The notes beneath the pieces are model-generated. The model did no database searches. It saw nothing but the letters and a program-made list of their open reading frames with translations, and was not told the DNA's origin. From contig NZ_QUNO01000001.1 in assembly GCF_003387475.1 (NCBI RefSeq), positions 930,001 through 994,000 on the forward strand: a DNA stretch of 64,000 nucleotides. The letters run 5' to 3'. How positions within the stretch are numbered: position 1 is the stretch's first letter; each line of letters begins with the position of its first letter. This document shows positions 51,311 to 61,264 of the stretch, in pieces. The DNA is from Kutzneria buriramensis. Lineage in GTDB: Bacteria; Actinomycetota; Actinomycetes; Mycobacteriales; Pseudonocardiaceae. Both the position numbers and the translations under genes were made by a program.

Positions 51311-52915
51311 ATGGTCGCGCCGGCACTGGGCACCGCCGCGGATCCGACGGATCCGGGCTACCAGCGCAACGCCAAGGAACACACGGAGCTGGTCGCCCAG
51401 CTGCGGGGCCGGCTGGCCGACGTGGCGCTGGGCGGCCCGGAGAAGGCGCGCATCCGGCATGTGGAACGCGGCAAGCTGCTGCCGCGCGACCGGGTGGACA
51501 CCCTGCTCGACCCCGGCTCGCCGTTCCTGGAGCTCTCCCCGCTGGCCGCCGACGGCATGTACGACGACCAGGCCCCGGCGGCCGGCATCATCACCGGCGT
51601 CGGCCGGGTCGAGGGCCGCGAGTGCGTGATCGTCGCCAACGACGCCACGGTCAAGGGCGGCACCTACTACCCGATCACCGTCAAGAAGCACCTGCGCGCC
51701 CAGGAAGTGGCGCTGCACAACAACCTTCCGTGTCTGTACCTGGTCGACTCCGGTGGGGCGTTCCTGCCCCGCCAGGACGAGGTGTTCCCGGACCGCGAGC
51801 ACTTCGGGCGGATCTTCTTCAACCAGGCCACGATGTCGGCCCGCGGCATCCCGCAGATCGCCGCCGTGCTGGGTTCGTGCACCGCCGGCGGCGCGTACGT
51901 GCCGGCGATGAGCGACGAGGCGATCATCGTGCGCGGCCAGGGCACGATCTTCCTCGGCGGCCCGCCGCTGGTGAAGGCGGCCACCGGCGAGATCGTCACG
52001 GCCGAGGAGCTGGGCGGCGGCGAGCTGCACTCCCGCACCTCCGGCGTCACCGACCACCTCGCCGAGGACGACACGCACGCGCTGCGCATCATGCGCCAGA
52101 TCGTCGGCACCTTCGGGCCGCGCGTCCCGAGGCCGTGGGAGGTCGAGCCGACCGAGGAGCCGGCCGTCGACCCCGAGCAGCTCTACGGCGTGGTGCCGAT
52201 CGACACCCGCACCCCGTACGACGTGCGGGAGGTCATCGCCCGCGTGGTGGACGGCAGCCGGTTCGCGGAGTTCAAGGCCGAGTACGGCGCCACCCTGGTC
52301 ACCGGCTTCGCCCGGATCCACGGCCACCCGGTCGGCGTCGTCGCCAACAACGGCATCCTGTTCGGCGAGTCCGCGGTCAAGGGCGCGCACTTCATCGAGC
52401 TGTGCGACCAGCGCGGCATCCCGCTGGTGTTCTTCCAGAACATCTCCGGCTTCATGGTCGGCCGCGAGTACGAGGCGGCCGGCATCGCCAAGCACGGCGC
52501 GAAGATGGTCACCGCCGTGGCCTGCGCCCGGGTGCCGAAGTTCACCGTGGTCATCGGCGGCTCGTTCGGCGCCGGCAACTACTCGATGTGCGGCCGGGCC
52601 TACTCGCCCCGGTTCCTGTGGATGTGGCCGAACGCCCGGATCTCGGTGATGGGTGGCGAGCAGGCCGCGTCCGTGCTGGCCACGGTCCGCCGCGACCAGC
52701 TCGGCGACGACTGGTCGGTCGAGGACGAAGAGGCGTTCAAGCAGCCGATCCGGGACCAGTACGAGAGCCAGGGCAACCCGTACTACTCGACGGCCCGGCT
52801 GTGGGACGACGGCGTGATCGACCCCAGGGACACCAGGACCGTGCTGGGCCTGGCGCTGTCCGCCGCGGCCAACGAGCCGCTGCCTCCCGTCCGCTACGGC
52901 GTCTTCAGGATGTGA
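51311..52915 (+). CDS. accD1: Acyl-CoA carboxylase beta subunit (carboxyltransferase, MCC-type)
   Basis: 534 residues, a crotonase-fold carboxyltransferase. The N-half acyl-CoA site [21 protein letters not shown] and the C-half biotin site [16 protein letters not shown] are conserved; the [11 protein letters not shown] form is that of 3-methylcrotonyl-CoA carboxylase beta chains. It transfers the carboxyl group from biotin to the acyl-CoA, most likely in leucine breakdown. ATG with GAGGAG 4 nt upstream; followed 2 nt later by the alpha subunit gene. The symbol follows the mycobacterial homologue and is an inference. Confidence 0.91.
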   Translation: MVAPALGTAADPTDPGYQRNAKEHTELVAQLRGRLADVALGGPEKARIRHVERGKLLPRDRVDTLLDPGSPFLELSPLAADGMYDDQAPAAGIITGVGRVEGRECVIVANDATVKGGTYYPITVKKHLRAQEVALHNNLPCLYLVDSGGAFLPRQDEVFPDREHFGRIFFNQATMSARGIPQIAAVLGSCTAGGAYVPAMSDEAIIVRGQGTIFLGGPPLVKAATGEIVTAEELGGGELHSRTSGVTDHLAEDDTHALRIMRQIVGTFGPRVPRPWEVEPTEEPAVDPEQLYGVVPIDTRTPYDVREVIARVVDGSRFAEFKAEYGATLVTGFARIHGHPVGVVANNGILFGESAVKGAHFIELCDQRGIPLVFFQNISGFMVGREYEAAGIAKHGAKMVTAVACARVPKFTVVIGGSFGAGNYSMCGRAYSPRFLWMWPNARISVMGGEQAASVLATVRRDQLGDDWSVEDEEAFKQPIRDQYESQGNPYYSTARLWDDGVIDPRDTRTVLGLALSAAANEPLPPVRYGVFRM

Positions 52916-52917
52916 GC

Positions 52918-54906
52918 ATGTTCGACACCGTACTGATCGCCAACCGCGGCGAGATCGCCGTCCGTGTGGCAACCACGTTGCGGCGCATGGGGATCCGCAG
53001 CGTCGCCGTCCACAGCGACGCCGACGCGGGCGCCCGGCACGTGCGCGAGGCCGACGTCGCCGTGCGCATCGGGCCGGCGGCCGCGCGCGAGAGCTACCTG
53101 TCGATCGAGCGGATCATCGACGCCGCGCGGAAGACCGGCGCGCAGGCCGTGCACCCCGGATACGGCTTCCTGGCCGAGAACGCGGCCTTCGCGCGGGCCT
53201 GCGCCGAGGCGGGGCTGGTGTTCGTCGGCCCGCCGCCGGCCGCGATCGACGCGATGGGCGACAAGATCCGGGCCAAGCAGACGGTGACCGCCGCCGGCGT
53301 GCCGGTGGTGCCGGGCGCGTTCGGCGCGGACATCGAGCACGCCGTCGCCGAGATCGGCTTTCCGGTGCTGCTCAAGCCGTCCGCCGGCGGCGGCGGCAAG
53401 GGCATGCGGCTGGTGCACTCCATCGACGAGCTCCCGGCGGCGATCGAGTCGGCCAAGCGGGAGGCGCTGAACTCCTTCGGCGACGACACACTGCTGGCGG
53501 AACGCTTCGTGCTGAACCCGCGGCACATCGAGATCCAGGTGCTCGCCGACGCCCACGGCACGGTGCTGCACCTCGGCGAGCGGGAGTGCAGTCTCCAGCG
53601 CCGGCACCAGAAGATCATCGAAGAGGCCCCGTCTCCGCTGCTGGACGAGGAAACGCGTCAGCGGATGGGGAAGTCGGCCGCCGACGCGGCCGCGTCGGTC
53701 GGCTACACCGGCGCCGGCACGGTCGAGTTCATCGTCTCCGCCGACCGGCCGGACGAGTTCTTCTTCATGGAGATGAACACCCGGCTCCAGGTCGAGCACC
53801 CGGTGACCGAGCTGGTCACCGGCATCGACCTCGTCGAGCAGCAGCTGCGCGTCGCCGCGGGGGAGAAGCTTTCCCTGACGCAGCAGGACATCCGGCTCAC
53901 CGGGCACGCCGTCGAGGCGCGCATCTACGCGGAGGACCCGGCGCACGGCTTCCTGCCCACCGGCGGCACGCTGCTGACGGTGCATGAGCCCGCCGACGAC
54001 CTGCTCGCAGGGGCGAGCATCGGCACGGCCCGGATCCGGGTCGACTCCGGGGTTTCCGAGGGCTCCGTGGTCGGCAGCGACTACGACCCCATGCTGGCCA
54101 AGCACATCGCGTATGCGTCCACAAGGGACGGGGCGCTGCGCAAGCTGCGGTCGGCGCTCGGCGACGTCACGATCCAGGGCGTCACCACGAACATCCCGTT
54201 CCTGCGCGCGCTGCTGGCCGACGAGGACGTCGTCGCCGGCCGGCTCGACACCGGCCTGGTGGAGCGCAAGCTCGACGCCCTCGTGGCGAACCCGATGCCC
54301 GAGGACGTCCTCGTGGCGGCGGCGCTGGAGCGGGCCCTCGAACTGGAGCCGCAGGGCGAAACCGTTGACCCGTGGGATATTCCCGGTGGCTGGCGGATCG
54401 GCCAGCCGGCCTGGGCGTCCTGGCTGATCGGCGCGCCCGGCGACGAGCCGACCAAGGTCCGCCTGCGGGGCCGGGCCGCCGACGCCGAGGTGGTCGTCGG
54501 CGACGGCGCGCCGGTCAAGGCGAGCGCCTGGCGTGACGGCACCCGGATCCACGTCCGCAGCGACGGGGTCACCCGGTCGTACCGGCACGCCCGGGACGGC
54601 GAGATCACCTGGATCGGCAACTGGCCGCTGCTGGAGACCGAGCCGCTCCAGTTGTCCCGCAGGGGCGGGACCGGCGCGGCCGGCGGCGCGGTCACCAGCC
54701 CGATGCCCGGCACCGTGCTGCTGCTCAAGGTGGCCGCGGGCGAGCGGGTCAGCGCCGGCCAGCCGCTGCTGGTCGTCGAGGCCATGAAGATGGAACACAC
54801 AGTCGTCGCGCCCATCGACGGCGCGGTCGCGGAGCTGGCGGTGCACGCGGGCCAACAGGTCAAGCTGGGCCAGCAGCTCGCGGTGGTGGCACCCCTACAG
54901 GAGTGA
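52918..54906 (+). CDS. accA1: Acyl-CoA carboxylase alpha subunit (biotin carboxylase + BCCP)
   Basis: 662 residues. Biotin carboxylase N-domain ([17 protein letters not shown]), ATP-grasp with the glycine-rich loop [11 protein letters not shown], and [14 protein letters not shown] in the active site. A linker domain follows, then a C-terminal biotin carrier with biotinyl-Lys in [11 protein letters not shown]. It carboxylates its own biotin with ATP and bicarbonate for the partner beta chain. The stop overlaps a GTG frame of the next gene (GTGA). Confidence 0.94.
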   Translation: MFDTVLIANRGEIAVRVATTLRRMGIRSVAVHSDADAGARHVREADVAVRIGPAAARESYLSIERIIDAARKTGAQAVHPGYGFLAENAAFARACAEAGLVFVGPPPAAIDAMGDKIRAKQTVTAAGVPVVPGAFGADIEHAVAEIGFPVLLKPSAGGGGKGMRLVHSIDELPAAIESAKREALNSFGDDTLLAERFVLNPRHIEIQVLADAHGTVLHLGERECSLQRRHQKIIEEAPSPLLDEETRQRMGKSAADAAASVGYTGAGTVEFIVSADRPDEFFFMEMNTRLQVEHPVTELVTGIDLVEQQLRVAAGEKLSLTQQDIRLTGHAVEARIYAEDPAHGFLPTGGTLLTVHEPADDLLAGASIGTARIRVDSGVSEGSVVGSDYDPMLAKHIAYASTRDGALRKLRSALGDVTIQGVTTNIPFLRALLADEDVVAGRLDTGLVERKLDALVANPMPEDVLVAAALERALELEPQGETVDPWDIPGGWRIGQPAWASWLIGAPGDEPTKVRLRGRAADAEVVVGDGAPVKASAWRDGTRIHVRSDGVTRSYRHARDGEITWIGNWPLLETEPLQLSRRGGTGAAGGAVTSPMPGTVLLLKVAAGERVSAGQPLLVVEAMKMEHTVVAPIDGAVAELAVHAGQQVKLGQQLAVVAPLQE

Positions 54907-54911
54907 CGAGC

Positions 54912-56060
54912 ATGGACACCAGAATCAGCCCCGACCACGAGGCGCTGCGCAAGACGGTCGAGGAGTTCGCCCGCGAGGAGGTCGCGCCGGTCATCGGCGA
55001 CTTCTACGAGCGCGAGGAGTTCCCGTACGAGATCGTGGCCAAGATGGGCCGCATGGGCCTGTTCGGCCTGCCGTTCCCCGAGGAGTTCGGCGGCATGGGC
55101 GGCGACTACTTCGCCCTCTGCCTGGCCCTGGAGGAGCTGGCCCGGGTCGACTCCTCGGTCGCGGTCACGCTGGAGGCCGGCGTCTCGCTGGGCGCGATGC
55201 CGATCTACCGGTTCGGCAGCGAGGAGCAGAAGCGGCAGTGGCTGCCGAGCCTGTGCGCGGGCGAGGCGCTGGCCGGCTTCGGCCTGACCGAGGCCGGCGG
55301 CGGCTCCGACGCCGGCGCCACCCGCACCACCGCCGTCCTCGACGGCGACAGCTGGGTGATCAACGGGTCCAAGTGCTTCATCACCAACTCCGGCACGGAC
55401 ATCACCACCGCGGTCACGGTCACCGCCGTGACCGGGCGCAAGGCCGACGGCGGCAAGGAGATCTCCGCGATCATCGTGCCGTCCGGAACGCCCGGTTTCA
55501 CCGTGTCCAAGAAGTACTCGAAGGTCGGCTGGAACGCCTCCGACACCCGCGAGCTGTCGTTCACCGACTGCCGGGTGCCGGCGGCCAACCTGGTCGGCGA
55601 GCGCGGCCGCGGCTACGCCCAGTTCCTGCGCATCCTCGACGAGGGCCGGATCGCCATCGCCGCCCTCGGCGTGGGCCTGGCCCAGGGCTGCGTGGACGAG
55701 TGCCTGCGCTACGTGAAGGAGCGCGAGGCCTTCGGCCACAAGATCGGCACGTACCAGGCGATCCAGTTCAAGATCGCCGACATGGAGGCCCGGGTGCACA
55801 CCGCCCGGTTGGCCTACTACCACGCGGCCGACAAGATGCTGCGCGGCGAGCCGTTCAAGCGGGAGTCCTCGATCGCCAAGCTGGTCTCGTCCAACGCGGC
55901 CATGGACAACTCACGGGACGCCACCCAGATCTTCGGCGGCTACGGCTTCATGAACGAGTACCCGGTCGGGCGGTTCTACCGGGACGCCAAGATCCTCGAG
56001 GTCGGCGAGGGCACCAGCGAGGTCCAGCGGATGCTGATCGCCCGCGAACTGGGCCTGTAA
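54912..56060 (+). CDS. Acyl-CoA dehydrogenase (branched/short-chain)
   Basis: 382 residues with the full acyl-CoA dehydrogenase fold. GFGLTEAGGGSDAGATRTTA and the C-terminal FGGYGFMNEYPVGRFYRDAKILEVGEGTSEVQ are signatures; the Glu in GEGTSE is in the SCAD/MCAD position for the catalytic base. In the same operon order mycobacteria have FadE19 beside AccD1/AccA1, which supports a role in leucine or isoleucine breakdown, using FAD and ETF. AGGAG lies 9 nt before ATG 54912, better than the GTG at 54903. Confidence 0.92.
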   Translation: MDTRISPDHEALRKTVEEFAREEVAPVIGDFYEREEFPYEIVAKMGRMGLFGLPFPEEFGGMGGDYFALCLALEELARVDSSVAVTLEAGVSLGAMPIYRFGSEEQKRQWLPSLCAGEALAGFGLTEAGGGSDAGATRTTAVLDGDSWVINGSKCFITNSGTDITTAVTVTAVTGRKADGGKEISAIIVPSGTPGFTVSKKYSKVGWNASDTRELSFTDCRVPAANLVGERGRGYAQFLRILDEGRIAIAALGVGLAQGCVDECLRYVKEREAFGHKIGTYQAIQFKIADMEARVHTARLAYYHAADKMLRGEPFKRESSIAKLVSSNAAMDNSRDATQIFGGYGFMNEYPVGRFYRDAKILEVGEGTSEVQRMLIARELGL

Positions 56061-56128
56061 CCGATCGACTACAATTGGCAACACTCGGAGGGTTTCGGCC
56101 CGCCGAACATGGGTACTACAGTGACGCG

Positions 56129-56220
56129 AGACGTCAGCTCCCGCCGTGTTCCTCCCCCCTCGACGCGGCGGGTTACCCAGGAGCCCCCGCTCACCCCCGT
56201 GCGGGGGCTCCTGCCTTTTC
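56129..56220 (+). ncRNA. 6C small RNA
   Basis: Two adjacent hairpins carry the C-rich loops that define 6C RNA of actinobacteria. Hairpin 1 pairs CCCGCCG (56140-56146) with CGGCGGG (56166-56172) over a loop holding CCTCCCCCCTCG. Hairpin 2 pairs 56178-56190 with 56201-56213 (GAGCCCCCGC type) over TCACCCCCGT and is followed by CCTTTTCTT, a rho-independent end. A TACAGT -10 element lies at 56117-56122. The 5' end is approximate. Its mycobacterial relative (B11) represses genes through the C loops. Confidence 0.85.
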
Positions 56221-57000
56221 TTGAACGGGTTCCGGCTGGTCGACGACCTGGATGAGCCGCTCCTGCGGCGCCTCCGGCAGGTCGTGCCGGCCCGAGATGA
56301 ACTCCTGGCAGCGGATCTTGAGCAGGATCAGCGGCTGCCGGTAGCGGGCCTCCCGGCGGATGGCGACGCTGAGCTTGCGCGAGCCCGCCCGGTAGCGCCA
56401 GCGCGCCCACGGCGAGTTGGGCCGGGCCAGCCGCAGCGCGCCGATCTCGGCCAGCGGCGGCAGCAGCAGGCCCAGCAGACCCGTCCAGATCTTGCCCTTG
56501 AGCAGGGCGACCACCGCGAAGGCCAGGTCGACCAGCGCGATCAGCGCGCCGGCCACGTGCGCCGGCAGGTTGAGGTCCGGCAGCAGGCCGTAGTCCAGCG
56601 GCTTCGCGCCGAGGAGCAGCAGCCCGGTCAGGCCGACGGCCAGGAACACCGCGTCCACCGACAGCCGGCCCGCCTGCGTCCAGTACACGTCGCGCAGGTG
56701 CAGGATGAGCGCGAACTCGTCGAGCACCAGCGCCGTGCCGACGCCGAACAGCCCCGCCGACCACAGCCGCCAGTCGCCGGAGTCGTCCGGCACGGCCAGC
56801 CCGATCACGCCGCCGAGCATCATCGCCACCACGCCGAACACCACGTGGTGGATGTGTGTGCCGCCGGGTGTGACGTTGCCCGGCCACCAGCGGACCTTGG
56901 CCCTGATCATCCGGACGCTGATCCTGATCAGCACGAACGCGATGACCAGGCCGAGAAAGAACCAGAGCAGGCGTTCGTGCCCGGGATCCCAGTGGCCCAT
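56191..57000 (-). CDS. Integral membrane protein, uncharacterised
   Basis: 269 residues with about six membrane helices. The motif GGTHIHHVVFGVVAMMLGG in the first third is shared by a widespread actinobacterial membrane family of unknown role. The C-terminal 70 residues are cytosolic and basic (RYRAGSRKLSVAIRREARYRQ). Its last codons and stop lie inside the loop and arm of the 6C RNA terminator on the other strand, so the two transcripts are antisense at their ends. Confidence 0.8.
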   Translation of the reverse strand: MGHWDPGHERLLWFFLGLVIAFVLIRISVRMIRAKVRWWPGNVTPGGTHIHHVVFGVVAMMLGGVIGLAVPDDSGDWRLWSAGLFGVGTALVLDEFALILHLRDVYWTQAGRLSVDAVFLAVGLTGLLLLGAKPLDYGLLPDLNLPAHVAGALIALVDLAFAVVALLKGKIWTGLLGLLLPPLAEIGALRLARPNSPWARWRYRAGSRKLSVAIRREARYRQPLILLKIRCQEFISGRHDLPEAPQERLIQVVDQPEPVQEKAGAPARG

Positions 57001-57123
57001 CAGCCGACCACCCTTCGCCAGAGGCTTGTAACCGCAGGTTACGCGCGGGAGGTCTGGTCGGTTGCCAGTTCGGACACACCGGTCACATAGGGGTGGGTTC
57101 GGATTTCGGTACTGGGGTACCCC

Positions 57124-57882
57124 GTGACGGACTCCACTGGCACTGGCGTGCCCTCACACGCGTTGTACGTGACAAAATCCATGAGGCATCGTGGGCGGCG
57201 CGGAGGTCGGGATTTGCTGTACTGGTTCATGAAGCGGGTGGCGGGACGGCTCGGGCGAGCCGTGTACCGACCCAAGGTCGAGGGCCTGGAGAACATCCCG
57301 GAGACCGGTCCGGTGATGCTCGCGAGCAACCACCTGGCCTTCGTGGACAGCATCGTCATCCCCATGGTGGTCCCCCGTCGGGTGAACTTCCTGGCCAAGG
57401 CCGAGTACTTCGAGGGCAAGGGGATCAAGGGCGCGCTGATGCGCGGCTTCTTCGGCGGCCTCGGGCACATCCCGGTGCAGCGCGGCAGCGGCCGCGCCGC
57501 GCGGGCCGCCCTGGACACCGCCGAGGAGGTGCTCAACAAGGGCGGCGCCTTCGCCATCTACCCCGAGGGCACCCGCTCGCTGGACGGCCGGCTGTACCGC
57601 GGCCACGCCGGCGTGGCCCGCATCGCCCTGGCCACCGGCGCCCCGGTGGTGCCCGTCGGGCTGATCGGCACCGACAAGGTCCAGCGCAACGGCAAGGGCA
57701 TGCCGCGCATCCGGCCGATGACCGTGCGCTTCGGCAAGCCGCTGGACTTCTCCCGCTACGAGGGCATGGCCGAGTCGACCATGATCCACCGCGCGGTGAC
57801 CGACGAGATCATGTACGCCATCCTGGAGCTGACCGGCCAGGAGTACGTGGACAGCTACCGCCCCCACCCAAAAGCAGCCTGA
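57124..57882 (+). CDS. 1-acyl-sn-glycerol-3-phosphate acyltransferase (PlsC-like)
   Basis: 252 residues. The acyltransferase motifs NHLAFVDS (NHx4D box), GHIPVQRGSGRAAR, YPEGTRS and VPVGLIGTD are all in place. It transfers an acyl chain from acyl-CoA or acyl-ACP to lysophosphatidic acid or a related glycerolipid at the membrane. The first 35 residues are basic; GTG at 57124 is kept as the start, but ATG at 57181 (MRHRGRRGG) is possible. It stands alone, ending at a family A palindrome. Confidence 0.9.
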   Translation: MTDSTGTGVPSHALYVTKSMRHRGRRGGRDLLYWFMKRVAGRLGRAVYRPKVEGLENIPETGPVMLASNHLAFVDSIVIPMVVPRRVNFLAKAEYFEGKGIKGALMRGFFGGLGHIPVQRGSGRAARAALDTAEEVLNKGGAFAIYPEGTRSLDGRLYRGHAGVARIALATGAPVVPVGLIGTDKVQRNGKGMPRIRPMTVRFGKPLDFSRYEGMAESTMIHRAVTDEIMYAILELTGQEYVDSYRPHPKAA

Positions 57883-57885
57883 AGT

Positions 57886-57944
57886 GATGCAGGGAAGGAC
57901 GCCTTACCCGCGATGAACGAGGGTAAGGCGTCCTTCCCTGCATC
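57886..57944. terminator. Family A palindrome between convergent genes
   Basis: Exact 24-bp arms (57886-57909 and 57921-57944) carry the same GCAGGGAAGGACGCCTTACC core as the copy at 11925, with an 11-nt loop. It starts 4 nt after the plsC stop and ends 9 nt before the opposing heme oxygenase stop, serving both. Confidence 0.82.
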
Positions 57945-57953
57945 AGGGGGTGC

Positions 57954-58601
57954 TCAGGCCACCAGGTACTGGGGCAGGTGCCGCTCCAGGTCGGTGAACA
58001 CCGCGGAGTTGTGCCGGTAGGCGATCCGGGACTCCTCGACGATGCGCTCCCGCTCCGCCTCGTCCCACGGCGCGGTGTCGAGCAGTTCGTGGTAGCGGGC
58101 CTTGAACGCCTTGCGGTCCGGGATGCGGTCGAACACGTAGAACCGCGTGCCGGCGTGGTCGGTGATGCCGTGCTGGCGCTCGGTGACCGCGCCGACGGCC
58201 TGGCCGCCGGAGATGTCGCCGAGGTAGCGGGTGTAGTGGTGCGCGACGAAGCCGCCCGCCCAGGTGAAGGCGACCTCGCGCAGCCGGTCGGTGTACGCGA
58301 CGGTGGCCGGCGTCGGCTCGACGATCGAGGCCCACTCCGGCCCGTAGAGGTGGGCCAGGTCCTCCTCCAGCGCCGGCAGCCGGCGCAGCTCGGGGCTGGC
58401 GAACGGCCCGGCGACGGGGTCGCCGGCCATGGCGTCGGACGCCTCCTCCAGGACCCGGTAGATGAAGTAGTGCTGGGCGACCAGCGCGGCGAAGCCGGCG
58501 AGGCTGAGCCGCTGGTCGAACAGGACGCGGAAGAATTCGGCGTCGTTGGCGACCTGGTGGTCGGCCAGCGTGCCGGCACGGAGAGTCGCGGCGAAGGTCA
58601 C
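57954..58601 (-). CDS. Heme oxygenase (HmuO-type, biliverdin-producing)
   Basis: 215 residues. The proximal His is in RAGTLADHQVAND (His15), and the distal-helix glycines are in HYTRYLGDISGGQ. Both are diagnostic of HO-1-type oxygenases. It opens heme to biliverdin, iron and CO with O2 and reductant, usually to win iron. It lies 32 nt downstream of a TetR gene on the same strand, which probably controls it. Confidence 0.93.
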   Translation of the reverse strand: MTFAATLRAGTLADHQVANDAEFFRVLFDQRLSLAGFAALVAQHYFIYRVLEEASDAMAGDPVAGPFASPELRRLPALEEDLAHLYGPEWASIVEPTPATVAYTDRLREVAFTWAGGFVAHHYTRYLGDISGGQAVGAVTERQHGITDHAGTRFYVFDRIPDRKAFKARYHELLDTAPWDEAERERIVEESRIAYRHNSAVFTDLERHLPQYLVA

Positions 58602-58633
58602 GCTCCGAGTGTGGTGTTACCTACGCGTCGTCG

Positions 58634-59251
58634 TCAAGATTGTGACGACAGGTCGTCATAAAAAGCGCCCACTCCGCGTAGCACGAAGCGGACGGTCGAC
58701 TCCACGGCGTGGTCCAGGTCGGCGCCGGACAGCTCGGCAACGGTCCGCCCGCTGATGCACGCGGTCACCAACCCGACCAGCGTGTCCACGTCGTCGGCGG
58801 GCAGCAGCCCCTGCCGCATGCCGGAGACGAGGATGCCCCGCAGGATCAGCTCCAGCGCGCCGACGTGCTCGACCATGTGCCGATAGCTCTGCTCGGACAT
58901 CAGCGACCGCAACGCGGTGCCGGGCGGCAGGTGGTTGCGGGCGACGTGCCGCAGCTGGCTGCGCACGTAGGTGGCCAGCCCGTCGACCGGGTCGCGCACC
59001 TCGGCCAGCGCGGCCACCAGTTCGGCCATGTACTGCTCGGTCACGTGCTCGGCGTACGCGAGCAGCAGCGACTCCTTGTCGGCGAAGTAGTTGTACATCG
59101 CGGTGCGGCCCACGTCGGCGGCCGCGGCGATGTCGGCGAGCGAGATCGCGTCGAAGCCGCGCTGGTACATCAGGGTCGACAGCGCCGCGAAGATCCGTTC
59201 CCGGGTCCGCTCCCGGTGCTCGCCCAACGACCCGCCGGTGATCTTCGGCAC
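58634..59251 (-). CDS. TetR-family transcriptional regulator
   Basis: 205 residues with the HTH ERIFAALSTLMYQRGFDAISLADIAAAADVGRTAMYNYFADKESLL. The C-terminal domain is helical. It is co-directional with heme oxygenase, 32 nt apart, so heme or a related ligand is a candidate signal. I see no clear operator in the 10-nt gap to the lipoprotein gene upstream, so it may be transcribed with the two-component operon above it. Confidence 0.88.
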   Translation of the reverse strand: MPKITGGSLGEHRERTRERIFAALSTLMYQRGFDAISLADIAAAADVGRTAMYNYFADKESLLLAYAEHVTEQYMAELVAALAEVRDPVDGLATYVRSQLRHVARNHLPPGTALRSLMSEQSYRHMVEHVGALELILRGILVSGMRQGLLPADDVDTLVGLVTACISGRTVAELSGADLDHAVESTVRFVLRGVGAFYDDLSSQS

Positions 59252-59261
59252 GCCCTCCAGA

Positions 59262-59819
59262 TTAGGGGATGGCGAACGGGCAACTCTGCTTCGGTTGGGG
59301 ACGGCCGTAGACGATCACCGTCACCTTCATCGTCGTGCTGCTGGTGTTGCCGTCGCCGGCATAGCTGGTGGCGAGCGTGCACACGATCTGGTCGAGCGCG
59401 TGCTGGCTGAGCGGCTGTTTGTCCGGCGGTTCGGCGAACACGACGTTGCCGTAGGCGTCGTCGTACGTGGAGCTCATTCTCGTGCCCACCGGCACGTCGC
59501 TGGTCAGGCCGCCGGCGGCGTCGGTGGTGGTCGGGCCGTCCGCCAGCGCATGCAGGGCGTCGTCGTGCGGGTTGACGTAGAAGGGCTTGGCCGTCAGGTC
59601 CGACGGGTACGTCGTCGGAGGCGGCAGCGCGCGGCTGGTCGGCCGGAGGGCGTCGTTCTTGAGCAGGTACACGGTCAGGCTGACGACGGCGCCGCGCGGG
59701 GCCTCCCGGCCCGTGATGACCGTGCTCGGGCGGATGCCGCACGCCGCCACCATGGTGCCGACCACGGCCCCGGCCAGGAGCAATGCGACCACGCTGAGCA
59801 GGCCGTTGCGGCGGATCAC
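59262..59819 (-). CDS. GerMN-domain lipoprotein
   Basis: 185 residues from GTG. A lipoprotein signal ends in the lipobox VAAC (MIRRNGLLSVVALLLAGAVVGTMVAACG). The rest resembles a GerMN domain (VSLTVYLLKNDALRPT, then ALHALADGPTTTDAAGGLTSDVP). Its start overlaps the kinase stop as GTGA. In MtrAB-LpqB and in CseABC a lipoprotein tunes the sensor kinase; a similar role is likely here. Confidence 0.82.
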   Translation of the reverse strand: MIRRNGLLSVVALLLAGAVVGTMVAACGIRPSTVITGREAPRGAVVSLTVYLLKNDALRPTSRALPPPTTYPSDLTAKPFYVNPHDDALHALADGPTTTDAAGGLTSDVPVGTRMSSTYDDAYGNVVFAEPPDKQPLSQHALDQIVCTLATSYAGDGNTSSTTMKVTVIVYGRPQPKQSCPFAIP

Positions 59820-61264
59820 GCGGGCTCCTCGCCCACGACGCGGGGCAGGCGGAGGATGAACATCGCTCCTCCTTCCGGACGATTGGTCGCTTCCAGACTG
59901 CCATGGAGCCCGCCGCTCGTGTGCAGGCGCGCGTTCTCCCAGGCGATGGCCAGGCCCAGCCCGCTGCCCTCGGACCGGGTCCGGGCAAACTCGGCCTTGT
60001 AGAACCGGTCGAACACGTGCGGCAGCACCTCCGGGGCCAGACCGGGGCCGCTGTCCATGACCCGCACGTCCACCCAGTTGTGGTCGGCCCACAGCCGCAC
60101 CTGCACCGGCGGCGCGCCGTGCTTGAGCGCGTTGCCGACGAGATTGGCCACGATCACGTCCAGCCGGCGCGGATCCAGCCGCGCGACCACGCCCGACGGC
60201 AGGTCGGTCTCGACCCGGCCGAGCCAGCCCCGGGCCCGCAGCGTCGAGCCGATCGCGCTGGCCACGTCGATGTCGTCCAACGCCAGCCGCGCCGCGCCGG
60301 CGTCGAAGCGCGAGACCTCCATCAGGTCCTCGACCAGCCGGGTCAGCTTGCGCGTCTCCTGGCTGACCAGCCGCGCCGCCTGCCCGGCGTCGTCGCCGAG
60401 CTGCGGCGCCTCCTCGTCGAGCACGTCGGTGACGGCGGTCATCGCGGCCAGCGGCGTGCGCAGCTCGTGCGACACGTCGGCGACGAAGCGCCGCGCGTCG
60501 GCCTCCATGCGGCGCAGCTGGCCGACGTGGTGCTCCAGCGCGGCGGCGGTGTTGTTGAACGTCCGGGCCAGCTCGGCCATCTCGTCGTTGCCTCGGACGG
60601 TCAGCCGCGCGGACAGGTCGCCCTCGCCGAGCTGGCGGGCGGTGATGCCGAGCCGGCGCACCGGACGCAGCACGCCGCGGGCCGCCAGCAGCGCGACGAT
60701 CACCGCGAACAGCGCCGCCAGCGAGCCGTACAGCCAGGCGCTGGTGGCCAGCTTCTCCACGGCGGTCTGCTGGTCGGACATGCTCGTCTTGGCGTAGACC
60801 TCCAGGCCGGACGGCTTCCAGCCATCGGTGGCCTGGAGCGCCAGCACCGGAATGCCGATGATCATCGCGGGCGTGCCGTGGTCGTCGATGCGCTGCCACA
60901 TCACGTCGGTGCGGGTGCGCATCTCGTCGCGCATCTCCGACGTGATGACCGAGAGGTCCATGCCGCCCTTGGAGCGCATGTTCTGGTACACGGCGACGGC
61001 GTTGCCGCCGACTTCCGACGCGATGCTGTTCAGCTGGTCCTGGGTCGGAGGAAGCCGCTGGCCGTAGGTCGCGTAGTCGTGCACCCGGCTGACCATCGGC
61101 TGCACGATGGCGTCGGTCGCGTCGTTCTCGACCACCCGCCGGGCCTGGATGTAGGTGGCGCCGGAGGCGGCCGCCGAGCTGATCGCCGCGATCAGCACGA
61201 ACGCGACCACCAGGCGTGGCCGCAGGCCCCACGCCACCCCGAGGATCCGCCGGAGTCGGCTCAT
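59816..61264 (-). CDS. Sensor histidine kinase
   Basis: 482 residues. TM1 (LVVAFVLIAAISSAAASGATYI), an extracytoplasmic sensor of about 150 residues, TM2 (LYGSLAALFAVIVALLAARGVL), HAMP, then the H box FVADVSHELRTPLAAM, N box VANLVGNALKHG, and G boxes DSGPGLAP and GSGLGLAIA. It starts by ATGA overlap with the response regulator and ends by GTGA overlap with the lipoprotein. Envelope stress is a likely input. Confidence 0.93.
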   Translation of the reverse strand: MSRLRRILGVAWGLRPRLVVAFVLIAAISSAAASGATYIQARRVVENDATDAIVQPMVSRVHDYATYGQRLPPTQDQLNSIASEVGGNAVAVYQNMRSKGGMDLSVITSEMRDEMRTRTDVMWQRIDDHGTPAMIIGIPVLALQATDGWKPSGLEVYAKTSMSDQQTAVEKLATSAWLYGSLAALFAVIVALLAARGVLRPVRRLGITARQLGEGDLSARLTVRGNDEMAELARTFNNTAAALEHHVGQLRRMEADARRFVADVSHELRTPLAAMTAVTDVLDEEAPQLGDDAGQAARLVSQETRKLTRLVEDLMEVSRFDAGAARLALDDIDVASAIGSTLRARGWLGRVETDLPSGVVARLDPRRLDVIVANLVGNALKHGAPPVQVRLWADHNWVDVRVMDSGPGLAPEVLPHVFDRFYKAEFARTRSEGSGLGLAIAWENARLHTSGGLHGSLEATNRPEGGAMFILRLPRVVGEEPA

